Source: Rhyacichthys aspro (taxonomy: Eukaryota; Chordata; Actinopteri; Gobiiformes; Rhyacichthyidae). Taken from it: a stretch of 64,000 nucleotides of DNA. The notes under the pieces were generated by a model, which was not told the origin of the DNA, made no database searches, and saw nothing but the letters and a program-made list of their open reading frames with translations. A program made the translations under genes and the position numbers. The stretch is from positions 17,122,326 to 17,186,325 of the forward strand of contig CM072156.1 in NCBI GenBank assembly GCA_036850595.1, given 5' to 3'. This document shows, in pieces, positions 36,837 through 48,416 of the stretch (position 1 is the first letter of the stretch; each line of letters starts with the position of its first letter).

Positions 36837-39800
36837 GACTTTGCTCGGTGGTGCTTTTAGATACAGCCAGAGGGGTCAAGAGCAATCACTTGTTTTCTTT
36901 CTCTATAGGTACAAGTTAAACACAGCATATCTGAGCTGTTTCAAGGATTCGCAATTCATCAGACACAAATCTAAGCTAAAAAGTAATTTGAAACATTAAC
37001 ATTGGTTATATCTAATTACATGCTCTAATTCTAACACTAATACATTTAAATGTTGCATTTATAGGAGCTACATATGGAAGGATCTTAAACTGATTACAGT
37101 AATATGACTTAATACTTGCTAATTTTTTTTATATGTAATTGATTTGGATTATATAATTGGCATAATACATCACAATTGCAATTACTGTTATTTGAAAATC
37201 ATGTAAGCAGTTATGTCCATAATGTGTTTAAAATAGAATTATTATGTCCATTATGTGACACAGTATCCAGTCAACTTTGTCATGCCTCATTATTTTCTAT
37301 GGCAGTTTATTTCAGGGAGTGTGAAAAGGTAAAAACATCAAGTTGATAAATAGTGAAAGCTGGGTTGAAGTAAGGCTTCACCCTTTACCACCAGACCAAA
37401 GAGACAGATATCCTGCTGATGGCCTGGCAGGAGGTCCCCAAGTGGACGCCAGCCTCTGCTTTCATGTCGCCAACACGCCAGCATCCCCAGACCTCATCCC
37501 AGCATCCACAGGAGGGAAATTGCATGAGGAAATTGGTGTTGTTCCACCAGTATCAGATTCTGCTTTGGTCCTGGACTATCTAAATGGACCATTACCCTCT
37601 CTGTGTGCTCTCACTCCAGGAGATCGGGCTTTGTCACTTCTCTCTTCCATACAATCAGGGCTATTTCAGTATATGTTCCAGGAAAGATGGCTTCTAAAGT
37701 GAAGCTGTTTTTGACAGCGTCAACATGCCAGAATTTTTGTATTGTTTTCTTGACACCTTTATCCACTTGAACAAAACAGCAGGTTAAGTGGCTGACCTTT
37801 CAGACTTTGTCATGAATTCATATAGAATGATTTGATGACACCCACCCTTTATATTTGGATTAAGATATTGTTTCTAAACAATGCCAGTCATGGTTAATAT
37901 TGTTATTTAATCCATGTTAGAACTTGTGAAACTTCTGTTCTTTTTTGTCTTGGAGCAAATATAACATTGCAATCAGATCAGTATTCAGGCAGACGGGCGT
38001 TGACACCATGCCAGCATTTTCATAGCTGCGTAAGTCCCTCCTCTGTTTCGCTCTGAGGCAGAATCATGGCAGATTGTCCTCTGAGTGTGACAAGTGGAAC
38101 TATGTGATTAATTTAGCCAGTCGTTTTAATGTGCTCTGGTATGCACAACACTTATTGTCTTCCACTGTATGTCTATTAGAAAATGTCCAGAAAATGGAGA
38201 CGTTCTTCTCCCTGTGGCTCTCTCCTGCTCGTCTCTCCTTAGCTCTGCCTCATTTTAGAGCTGAGCTACAGGGTCGTCATGGGGCCAGCCCAGGTCGAGG
38301 CCTGGCTCCAGCCAGGGCTGCTGGCAGAATAAATCTTGTGCCTCTGAAGTGTTGAAAGCTGTGTAAATGTCAAACGCATCCGTCTGATGTGCTGGCTGTG
38401 GGAAGGGAGAGGTGGGAGGGCTGTGGATGAGCCATCCGCTCAAGCTGGTCCCCTGTTACCCTTCGGAGCTGCCAGTTGCCAGGTGCAGATGTTGCTGCTT
38501 GCTCTCTGCCTCTGAAGAGCCAGCCGTTTTTTTTCTTTCTCTCTTTTTGGGGGGTTTGTGTGGAATGCGAACATCAATGTATGAGAGATCATCCACTGGG
38601 GGCTTGGCTCCTGTCAAGCAGCTTAGTGAGCAGCATATCTCTCAGATTTTAACAATGTCCCCACTGACCGCCAGACCTGCTGTTTAGGGAGGTTTCTGTT
38701 CAGGGTTGTGCTTTTGCATTTTCACTGTTTGCTATGCTTATTGTGGCTATGCACATTGATTTCCCCTGGTGTATATGTTTGTGGTGCTAAATGGCTTGGT
38801 TCTCACATCTATAGTCACAAACATATAGTTTAGTTTTATATGTTTGTCATGTTCTTTTCAGTCAGACATGAACTTTGACCAGTAACGTCATGCATCCGTC
38901 TTGCCTATACCACCTCTCGCTTGTTCAAACTGTTGTTTTGTTCTCCCCCACTTGCTATAGCTAGTATTCCTCTTTACGCTTTGCTGCAGTGCATGGTTCT
39001 TGTAAAAGGATAAGCACCATGCTGTGCTCTTGTAATATTATTTTTCCTTCTTGCCAGCTCCAGGCTTGTGAGGCCTCATCTCTTGTGTCATGGCTACTTT
39101 TGCAACAACAAGGCCAAGCATGCAACCTGGGAATAGACTGAGCTGGTTCTCAATCACCCAGGGTTTAAACTCGTCCTCCGTAATAGAGAGGACCTCTCAG
39201 CCACTGGGAGATGGAAGTCATCCGTCGAGCTGCATGCTAAGAATACATTGGTACAATACATGGTTGCCTCGGGGTAGGGTAAAGGTGCAGACTGGATCAA
39301 TTTTCCCTTTTTTGTTATTCGCAGATCCCTCAAGACCTAGGTTTGAATGTGTTTCCTTGTAGATAAAATGAGTGGTGAGGGGAACAAATGGTGATGATTA
39401 CAGGTTGCGATGTGGGCCTAACAAGCTGCATAGAAATGGCTAACAATTAATTTGTCCAGAATCCCCAGGCTGAATGGGGAATTGATTGACAGTAAGCATA
39501 AGCCACTTTCTGTCTTAATGCCCTGCACTCTGTAATGAAGGTCTTTTGACAAGCACAAGCCCCTAAATTAGGGTTTGCAAACATTCCCTGAGAGAGAGGA
39601 CAGCATGTTGCATAGAAATGTGCCTCTTATTTGAAAATCTCCATACACCACACAAGCAGAGGGATAGCAGTATATTTCATTGTTACTGTTTTTACCTTTA
39701 CTATGTATTTTAAATGTACTATTTATCAGTAGGCCATAGTTTCGTTTTAGGCATTTTATCACTACATTTTCACAAGAATTACATGGTCCAAGTTTTGGAA

Positions 39801-41457
39801 GTGTTCAGATGATCTGATTGATGAGCATTTTGTGAATCAATACTAAAATAATTTATATAACAATATCTGCCATTTGTGTCAAGTCAAACCCAGTTGTTTA
39901 TCTGACTTGCGCAGTATTTTCTAACTTATTATTATAGGTTTCTTTTGTGTCCACAATATGCTCCACTATTTGTACATTCTTTCTATAGCTTCTATGAATA
40001 TCTCAAACAATAGAAGTCTACATTTTTAGGAATTGCACAGACTGGCTGATAAGTGCAACACCAAACTCCATTTTTCACTTAATGCTCATGTCGTTAAGGA
40101 TTCCTGCTGTATCCCTTGTCTTTACAGAGTCCTGTTTCGAGAGATGTTGGCCACTGAGCCCTTGCACTGATTACTCTCGTTACTTAATTATACATTTGGA
40201 CCCACCGCACTCTCAACAAAGGGCTGCTGTGCCTCCATTGACCTAGCTCCCTCTTCATTGTGCACAACTCTGAAAGGGAGTCAAACAAAATAAAGAGGGT
40301 CCACTTAAATATGTTGCCACAGGGACTTAATTGACAGATTGGAGGCAGTTTTTCACCAGGGGCCCTTTTCCTTTCTGTGTGGCTCCTCGCTTGAGTTGCT
40401 CTGCTCCTCATGCGTCCTGTTGTGAGGTCCAGTGGGGGAGGCTGCGATGGGACGGCTTATAAATACACAGCCTTACAATGTATCATCGGGGGCTTATCAG
40501 TTGAAGAGTATTTAATAACGTTAAACTGAACATGACACGTAAAAGCAGCAAAGTGCATATTTTACACTGCAAGGATAGTGTATTTAATGCCATGTACAAC
40601 TTCTTTAGAAAACTTGTATAAGACAGGTTTATTAACTTCAGACATTCTTTAGAACTAAAGGTGAATACAATTTCCAGTATTTATCAAATTGAATAATTTT
40701 TTCATTACTTGCTATAAAGCTTTTTCTACCTGTTAACATGTCAGGAATGAAAGGTTGCGGCCCTCAGTATTTGTGCAATTCCCATAATCTATTTGTCTGA
40801 AATGTTTTCATTTTCCCTGTTTTTTAAAGCAATGCCACATGATTTTTTAGCCTGATCACTGCAGGTGCTAATATGGAAATTACTTGTAATAACTAAAGTG
40901 TTGCTGAAAATCCATTTCATACCTGAATAGAAGGCAATTTGGCCTTTGGTTGTTGTAGACAAGCGCTCTTGTTATTTAGTTACTCTATCCCTGTAGAAGT
41001 CTGACAAATTAAAGAATGGTTTGTCAGAAGGGGGATTTGAAATACCACTCTCAAAAGCTATTCACGCTCTCTGTGTCCTTGAGATGCTATCCTCCAGTCT
41101 TAAAGCACTCTTAAAAGGCTAAATGACAAGCTGTCATTGAACATGCTCTTTATTATACAGCCCAGTGTTTACAATTCAGTTTTTCATCATTTGTAGAATT
41201 GCAACATTGAATCTTTGACAGAAACACCAGAATACTCTCTCTGCTGCTGTTCTGCTTTTGAAACTCAAAAAAAAACTCCCTCTTAGACTGCCACAGTTTC
41301 CTTCCCCTCTTCATCCTTTGCGGTTTGCCCTGAAAGCTGTCAGTGAATGAGAGGGTGCACACAAAAATAACATCTGCACTGATTATGAGCTACTAGTAGG
41401 GGGGCACAAATGAATAATTCCTTATATTTCCTGTGTCTTGTCTCCTTTCTGTTACAG

Positions 41458-41487
41458 TGTGACAGCGAGAGTGACATTGACGACAAG
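41458..41487 (+). CDS. AUTS2/FBRSL1-family microexon (30 nt, phase 0)
   Basis: This is an internal coding exon of 30 bases. A pyrimidine-rich tract ending in TTACAG precedes it and AAG|GTAAGA follows, so both splice sites are close to consensus. In phase 0 it encodes CDSESDIDDK, a short acidic serine/aspartate peptide. AUTS2-family proteins carry a very similar block (as I recall, CDSDSDQEEK in human AUTS2, followed by A-S-D/A-S-V and S-E-K-L-F). The match covers essentially the whole exon and respects its ends. AUTS2 and FBRSL1 are nuclear, largely disordered proteins; AUTS2 acts with non-canonical PRC1 and in neuronal gene expression. The other two frames give less family-like peptides. The next family exon is not visible downstream in the window, so the following intron would exceed 22 kb. 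Ten residues cannot separate auts2 from fbrsl1, so no symbol is given. The exon call is more secure than the paralogue. Confidence 0.62.
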
Positions 41488-44400
41488 GTAAGACTGCTTT
41501 CACTGTGTTTGTTCACCTGCCATGTGCAAGTGACTGGGATAGGGGAATAACAAATCTGAGTTCCCAAAGTTAAAAAAAAAAAAAGAAGAAGAAGAATACT
41601 GCAGCACAAAGACGAGGGGTTACAGACTCTTCACTGGTCACACCAAACAAACAAAGTGACAGGTACCATTCAGTTTAGATACTGTTTTACCTGCTACCTG
41701 CTGTTGTTTGTAAAAGACACATTGTTTCTAGTATGTCTGCCTAATGCACTGCTGTCTGCTGTCATTAAAAAAATAAATCTGTAAAATAAGCCATATAATA
41801 ATGTCAGGCTGTCCTATAATACAAATAATCTGCAAAATGTCATAAATATACTTAATTATAAATTATTATATATTATATTATATGTATTAAAATGATAAAA
41901 TATTACATTTTAATCTTGATATGAACTTTCAAATCTTGGGACATCCTGGGATTTATGTCCTGTTCTAAAAATTACATTACATTTAAAGCTCCATTCGATT
42001 AAACAAAATGAGGTCAAACTGACTGCATGTGATGTTTTTGTTCTGTTTCTGTGACATTTTGTGAACAAATACAAACCAAATGGCTCGGTGGAGTGGGATG
42101 CATAAACACTGGCTCCAATCTAAGTCTGGGCTGTAATCAGCAGCACAGCAGACTCAACAGAATAACATGAAGTATATATATTAGCTATACTATTATGCCC
42201 ACAGTGTCAAGAATGTAACAGATGTAGCATCGCTTTCACTTCTTTGTACTTGTTTATCTCGCACATGAAGGTGGTTGGCTGAAGGCAGGCACCTGGTAAC
42301 AAGATGAAGCGCCTTTGAGGAACCTCGAGCATCCTAATTCCTCCACACTTTAGCAATTACTCCCTGCTAAATGAATGAGATAGCATGCCTAATCTCCTGT
42401 AAGCTTAGCTCCCAGTTCTGTGGAAACGTCGGCAGCTCCCCCTATAAATAATACATTGATAGCAGGCCCAATTTGCATTAACTGTAGCCTGGCAAGTCAA
42501 TAGGCTTTTATCTCTTCATTGAAGCGAGAAGGAACTGAGGGCGCGAGCTAGTTGACACGACAGAGAGACGTAGCAGGCCTGTCAGTCTCCATACGGTTCC
42601 TCTGCTTCACCGTGGGGGGTCGAGAGGGAAGGGAAGGAGGAGGGAGGCTGACAACGGTTTCTTCCCGGGTTTTGTTGTGCCTCCTGCTCGATTGAACCTC
42701 AACACTTTCAAGGCATGTCACAAACGTTGACATTCGATATATGAAAGTTTGATACTATGACACCAAAATATAACAAAAGAATGCTAAAGAAACTGATAAG
42801 CAATGCAGAGGATGCCGTTATATAAACATAGCGGGTTTGTATTGTTGAATATGTTTGAAGACTCAGTGGATTTGGTTGCCAGAAAGTTTTTTTTTTACAT
42901 TTCAGTCGAGTTTATCCATTTTGTCACTTGCTGTCATCTATTTGTCAGAAAAGATGGCAACAAGGATGTATAGTATATAGTGTAGAGTACAAATACTGGT
43001 GGTTGTAGTCTATGGTCCAAGTTTTTGAGCAGAATAAACTTAAGAAATAACTTAATTAAAAATAGTAATAGGGTAATAATAAACACATAATCCATAAAGA
43101 AGCAGTGACTTTCCTTTTTCCCAAATAATATATTTAATAATTATAAACTTGACTGTTATCAAGGTGATGAGTGCTCGAAATCATCTAAAGCAAATTGTTG
43201 GTGGCATTGGTTTGTGTAAATACTTTGACAGGTCATCATTAAGTTAAAAAAAAAAAAAAGTGTGTAAAATGCATTCTGTGAAAAGAAAGACAAACACTGT
43301 CATTTGTAATTGCGACACTTTGGATAACTTGACAGCAATAATTTTCAATAACATTTTTGCCCAAACAGGTGCCAGCTCCTCCTGTACATCCTCCATTGAA
43401 ACAAAGGCTGCTTTCACATCAGATTAGCTGCACCTGAACAGCCACGTCGTCAGGATTTTGCAGATTAACTTAATTAGAATATTGTTTCCAGGTGTGCCCC
43501 CAGGGTGCAATCAGTTCCACTGTATGTGAGTCAAAGTGACGCGATGCTCCAGCAGCGAAGTCAGTTTAGATTGTGAAGCTCAGTGTCATCAAAGCGATGC
43601 TTGAGATAGCATTCGCTGATGTGTTTCCAGAAGCTGTCAGAACTGAATACACTGGAGACTGCAGGTCATCCCCAGGTATTTAGGCGATAGCTGTTAGTGG
43701 ATTTTGATATTTTTTTAAATGATAAACAAAGATATGAGTTTGCCATTGGTTGTGTTTGGTATCTCTCCCCTTTTTGTCTTGATTTCACCTTCCTTGGTCT
43801 GAGTCCGCGAGTCTCAATCCATTAGTTTGCTCTTGACCGCAACACTAGTGTAAATGTTAGATGATTGCACAACAAACTGAAGGCTCCACCAGGTCATTGG
43901 AGAAGATTTAAAAGTGGAAAGTATATATTTCTTCTGTACATCTAAGAAACCTGTTTCCACTCTGCTGTGCTGCACCTGTAATCTATCAAGCAGTCTGTCC
44001 TGTCAACCCCTGACACATCTGACATACTCCAACTCAAGATGATCATTTTCTTTCATTGGAGAGGCAGAAAAGAAATAGAGTGGGATTTATCCCTTCTCAG
44101 TTTGTTCATACTCTCCGCTCAAGTGTCATCCTATCTCTATTAGACCCCACTTTACTGTCCTCGCTGGCTCCTCCAGTTTCCTCGAGATTCTTTCTCCTGT
44201 GCAAATAATACAGTGACTGTGAAACGTTAGCATGAGCCGCTTATATTTGCTGCATGTCAGGTGGTGGGTTACCGCCGCCTCCACATAGCCACATCGGCGG
44301 ACACCCGGGTCGGCTAATTCTATTCGGTCCTATTTGCCGAGCAGTCACTCAGCAGAAAGTGTATCTGTCTCCTGGGGAGTCTCCGAGGACCATTACTGCA

Positions 44401-44821
44401 TCCGATCCTATGTGGTCTTTCATGGCTTTGGTGTATTCATCTGCCAGAGCTGCTCACAGGCACTGATTGACACATTAATTCCTCCTCTGCCCCTTATCTT
44501 CCTGCTGTGTGCAGAGTGAATGCCATATCACTTTGTTGGAGCGTCTTTACTGGCTTATCAGTAATGTCTCGTCAGCTAGAGCTATCCTCCCAGCTGATGC
44601 CTTAAGAGCTGTGCCATTTGAAACTAGCACAGCACGCACAACTTAACAAGCTCGAGGCACGTTAACCACAGTAGTAACAACTATTTCAATCATTCAGTCT
44701 TTCTTTGTCCCTATTACCCCTTTTCCATTATGAGAATTTGGTAAATTGGTTGAATTTGGCTTCTTCTATAGAGAACTGTTGAGCATTATTTAAAAAAAAA
44801 AAAAAAAAGTCTCTAAGGTTA
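41488..44821 (+). other. probable intron following the AUTS2-family microexon
   Basis: It begins GTAAGA and no further family exon (expected to start A-S-D/A-S-V and contain S-E-K-L-F) was recognised. It includes an AT-rich low-complexity stretch around 41850-41900, a poly-A run near 43246-43258, and enhancer-like blocks at 42240-42740 and 44230-44600. Confidence 0.5.
44230..44600. promoter_or_regulatory. candidate enhancer-like block, CpG-retaining
   Basis: About 370 bases of even composition with many CpGs in the first half (TTACCGCCGCCTCC, CATCGGCGGACACCCGGGTCGG, ATTCGGTCC). The second half has CATTAATTCC, a TTATC-type GATA site and GTAATGTCTCG. Two overlapping open frames of 61-70 codons cross it but lack splice sites and family resemblance. 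It contrasts sharply with the AT-rich DNA on both sides, which makes it one of the better candidates for constrained non-coding DNA here. Confidence 0.28.
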
Positions 44822-45585
44822 AATTGTCCATTTTGGCATATTTGTCACACTTAAATGTTTCAGATCATCAAATAAAATTAATATTAGACAAAGATAACTC
44901 AAGTAAACACAAAATGCAGTTTATTATTTAAGTGGTGATTTTATTAAGAGAAAAAAGCTATCTGAACCTACATAGCCCCGTGTGAAAAGTAATTGCCACG
45001 CCTTGTTAAATCAAAATGTCTGGCCATCAGTTCATGACCTCAAGCTGAAGGGCACTTGAGTTCTGCAACAAGAAAATGATTCAAAACACACCAGAAAGTC
45101 CACCTCTGAATGGCTTTAAAAAAAAAACTAAATGAAGGTTTTGGAGTGGCCTAGGTATAGCCTCGGCTTGAATCCGATTGAGATGCTGTGGCATGACCTT
45201 AAAAAGGCAGTTCATGCTCGAAAACCCTCTTACTGGGCTGAATTAAAACAATTCTGCAGAAAAGAGTGGCCCAAAGTCCTCCACAGCGATGTAAAATACT
45301 CATTTATCACAAACACTTGATTGCAATTGTTGCTGCTGAGGGCGGCACGACCAGTTATTAGGTTAAGGGGTTACTTTTTCACATAGGGCACCTCGGTTCA
45401 GATAGCTTTTTCCCGTAAAAAAAAAAAAAAGAGAAAAAATCACAAAATAATCGCATTTTTTGTTTACTTCAGTCATCTTTGTCTAATATTAAAATTTGTT
45501 TGATGATCTGAAATAATTAAGTGTGACAAAGCTGCAAAAAAATAAGAACTCAGGTAGAGGGTAAATACTTTTTCACAGCACTGTA
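44822..45585 (+). mobile_element. Tc1/mariner-type DNA transposon, internally deleted and decayed
   Basis: Two long inverted flanks bracket a transposase remnant. The right end, read in reverse from 45585 (TACAGTGCTGTGAAAAAGTA), continues through GTCACACTTA, TCAGATCATCAAA, TATTAGACAAAGAT and AAAAAGCTATCTGAACC. The same words occur in the same order and forward orientation at about 44845-44975, so the terminal repeats are on the order of 170-200 bases. The right end abuts TA, as expected for this superfamily. The left outermost 30-40 bases are degraded or replaced. At about 760 bases the copy is roughly half the usual length of a full Tc1 element, so most of the transposase has been lost. It is probably immobile. 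Such elements are abundant in teleosts, which supports the host assignment. Confidence 0.88.
45063..45361 (+). pseudogene. Tc1-like transposase, C-terminal fragment (pseudogene)
   Basis: Only the last third of a DDE transposase remains. LQQEND..KHTRKSTSEW (from 45063) corresponds to the family's region around the second catalytic acidic residue, normally Asp in QQDND, here GAA (Glu). VLEWPRYSLGLNPIE (45138 onward) carries the final catalytic Glu, and LWHDLKKAVHARKPS and ELKQFC..EW follow. Breaks are visible: in-frame TAA codons at 45117 and 45129 and, by comparison with the remembered family consensus, a one-base loss near 45280-45285. That loss shifts the frame, and the remainder continues to a TAG at 45359-45361. 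The first catalytic Asp and the N-terminal DNA-binding domains are absent. It cannot make an active enzyme; in life the protein would cut and paste the element at TA sites. Confidence 0.85.
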
Positions 45586-46868
45586 TTTAACATGTACAGT
45601 AGAATTTGCCAACTTTGCCATCTTGGTCGCTAGGCAATGGCGTTAGTAATATATGTTCATTTATATACATATATGTGAGTGCACATGTGTTTTCCTTCGC
45701 CAACCCCATGCTGCTTTGCCAGGGCCCCATTGGTCCCTGAGACCCATCATATTCAATAACAAACAGGCCACCCACCAGGCCGCTGACAACCTTAACATTT
45801 TCTTATGCATGGCTAAAATGGACTCGCTTAATGTTTCAACACAAGTGATCATCCGTCCTCATCTCTTTAATGAAATTAGATTAAGTGCACCTGGGAAAGA
45901 GCTGAGAAAGCAGAATGCCCCGCCACCTCCTTTAATCTAAAACCAATTTGCCAGTAATATTCCTTTCCCCCAGCTTGGGACTCGCCGGCCTTGATTCAAA
46001 ATGGAGGAGGAACGAGATGAGACCAGAGCTGACTGGTTGCATTCAGCTCCCCACAGGCTCTGTGAAATTAGAACTGACACCGGCAACACAGACCCTAATA
46101 TGGAGATGTCATTTTTCTCTACTAGCTTTTGTCTTATTCCCTCCTTCTATCTCCCTGCCTTGTTTTTCTCATGTTCGTACTTTACATCAGGCCGTCCAAA
46201 GCCGTAAGGAACACAAAACAGAAAGCATACACAACAAGGAGGGATTGTGAGTCCATGCTTTTTTTTTTTTTTGTCCTTCTGGTAAGGATTAAGGTTGTTA
46301 TTAGATTTAGGCAAATAATTAACATTTTACTGGGAAATAATGATGACTTCTAGCTTTGTGGTTCTGCCAAAAACAAACATGTAATATATTTTCTTCAGGT
46401 GGTTTCACAATGTTCCTCTGCAGCTATTACTCTAAACCTGGAAACACTTATCCCTTTAATTTATATAGGGCTGTTTGCAACATGTTCTCATTTCTAGACA
46501 GCTTCAAATCATGTGCACTCTGCTTGTGGAGCTGTACATCTGTTGTGCATTTAGTGCACACGTATGTGGTGATCAGGGAGCACATTTGGATCGGCCTATA
46601 AAGTCGAAGATGACTCCTTAAGTCTTAGCAGTATGTTGTTTATGTGCATGCTCTAAGCCATCAATGTCAAACTCCAATGCATGATGGGCCACAGTAGTGA
46701 GTAAAAATAACATCAGGAACCAAAGATAATGATAGTTGTCTCAAATATATATCTCTGATGTGTGAACTTATTGGATACTGTTATTTTCCAATATGTAATC
46801 AGTAGGGTTTTCATTAGAATTAAAATAATAGCTGCATCACTCCTTTTCAACACCAAGGGTCCTCTATA
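45586..46868. other. non-coding intron
   Basis: No gene is supported. About 45700-46110 is a mixed-composition block (TTTAATGAAATTAGATTAAG with neighbouring CpGs) that may be regulatory. A poly-T run sits at 46259-46272. The remainder is AT-rich. Confidence 0.5.
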
Positions 46869-47345
46869 TAGTGTAGTGTAGTGTAGTGTAGTGTCATTTT
46901 GTGTCACATTGTGTAGTATATTATAGTATTGTTTAGTATAGTATTGTGTTTTATAGTATTGTAGTATAGTATTGTTTGATATAGTATAGTATAGCATAGT
47001 ATTGTGTTGTGTAGTATAGCATAGTATTGTGTAGTCAAGTATAGTATTGTGTAGTGTAGTATTATACAACACAATACTACACAATACTACACTACTTGTG
47101 TAGTTCAGTATAGTATTTTATAGTCTAGTATGTTATTGTGTAGTGTAGTATTATACTACACGACACAATACTATAATAGTATTGTGTCGTATCAGGTCGT
47201 GTTGTCAAGTATAGTGTAGCATAGAATTGTGTAGTGTAGTATAGTATTGTGTAGTCTAGTATATTATTGTGCAGTGTAGTATTATACTACATGACACGAT
47301 ACTATGATAGTATCGTTGTGTTGTGTAGTTTTGTGTAGTATAGTT
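46869..47345. repeat. degenerate GTGTA / TATAGTATTG satellite-like tract with inverted segments
   Basis: Perfect pentamers (GTGTA about four times near 46871-46890) pass into variable units such as TATAGTATTGTGTAG for nearly 480 bases. Unlike an ordinary microsatellite, the strand orientation switches inside the tract (CACAATACTACAC segments). This gives several hairpins: 13-base arms at 47051-47063 / 47083-47095, a perfect 14-3-14 palindrome at 47160-47190 and a perfect 9-3-9 palindrome at 47296-47316. Open frames through it are low-complexity artefacts. Confidence 0.9.
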
Positions 47346-48387
47346 CCTGAGTAAGCCTGGCTTTGATCTGCTGCAAGAGTACAGGAATGGCTTATAAGCA
47401 TTATGTGGAAAGCAATATGAAGCGACAGTTAAAGACTCACTCTGATTTCTGCTTGTCTTATAAGTGTTGGGCCTCTTTAGCTGAATTAGCTTTCAATGTA
47501 ACTCTCTTTGTTTCTCTTTATGGACAATCTCCAGGGTAAACTCTGCTAGATTAAAGGTTACTATCAGAGACTAGTAAATAAAGCATTGAAGACACAGACC
47601 TTGTGCTATGTTTGTAATTTTAAAACTACACAGAGTGACACATAATCTGTCAGTAATATAAACAATGCAACTTGAGAATGTACTAAATGTTCCAGATACA
47701 TATGCCTGAAGAAAAGTGAGAGTAAGGGCACAGTCAGTGCTGAAGCCCAGCCCCAGTGCATGTTGGGCAGGAGCAGCTTGGTGACAGGAAGACTTGGAGC
47801 TTCTACGGGGCCAGCCAGCAGACACAGCCAAACTGACATCGGCAAAGATGGCTTGTCACTAGCGATGCATGTCATGCAGCAGCACAGGGACATAGCCGAG
47901 GCATTACCCTCGTGCGCAGTCTTTCTTAAAGGTTGACACAGATGTTGGCATTGCTGATGAAAATGGAAGAGCTGTGGCGAGCCAAAACACTTTGACCACT
48001 CAGCATAGTGGAGGTGTGAAAACCAAACATGGCATTTAGGCTGTAATCTTCCCTCACTTACTGCCTCCTCTCATTGAAGCTGTTAGTGCTGGCAGAGAGT
48101 GTTAATAGAACAAATAGTCGTTTCTTTGTTCGCTAAAAATCGTAGCACACACCCTTCCATACCTCTGTTTGAAACACCAGCGCGCCGCTAACTCCTTGTG
48201 AAAAACCTGTCACCACTCAGCCGTGTTCAACAGCGTGTGATCATTGTTATTGAAGGAGGTTTTGTTGCTTCGATGAACACCAAGGCTTGCTGTGTTTTCC
48301 TGCACCTCAACCAGATCCATTTTTAGAGGTGGTTTTCCTCAAAGACTGTTTTTTCCCACCTGAGAGCCCCGATTCTGTAATAGGAGA

Positions 48388-48416
48388 TTTTTTTTTCTTC
48401 TTTTTTTTTTTTTTTT
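48388..48416. repeat. T-rich homopolymer tract
   Basis: Two T runs separated by CTTC (9 T, then 17 T). It is low complexity with no recognisable retrocopy beside it. Confidence 0.85.

Noticed and set aside
41458..41487. Reading the exon in another phase (VTARVTLTT)
   Set aside because: Open but without resemblance to a known protein; the phase-0 acidic peptide matches the AUTS2 family and the exon ends.
46713..47084. 123-codon minus-strand frame rich in Tyr, Thr, Ile and Asn
   Set aside because: It translates the GTGTA/TATAGTATTG repeat tract; the apparent low-complexity protein is an artefact.
46869..47345. CRISPR-like array
   Set aside because: Repeats are not separated by unique spacers and the host is a vertebrate; it is a degenerate satellite.
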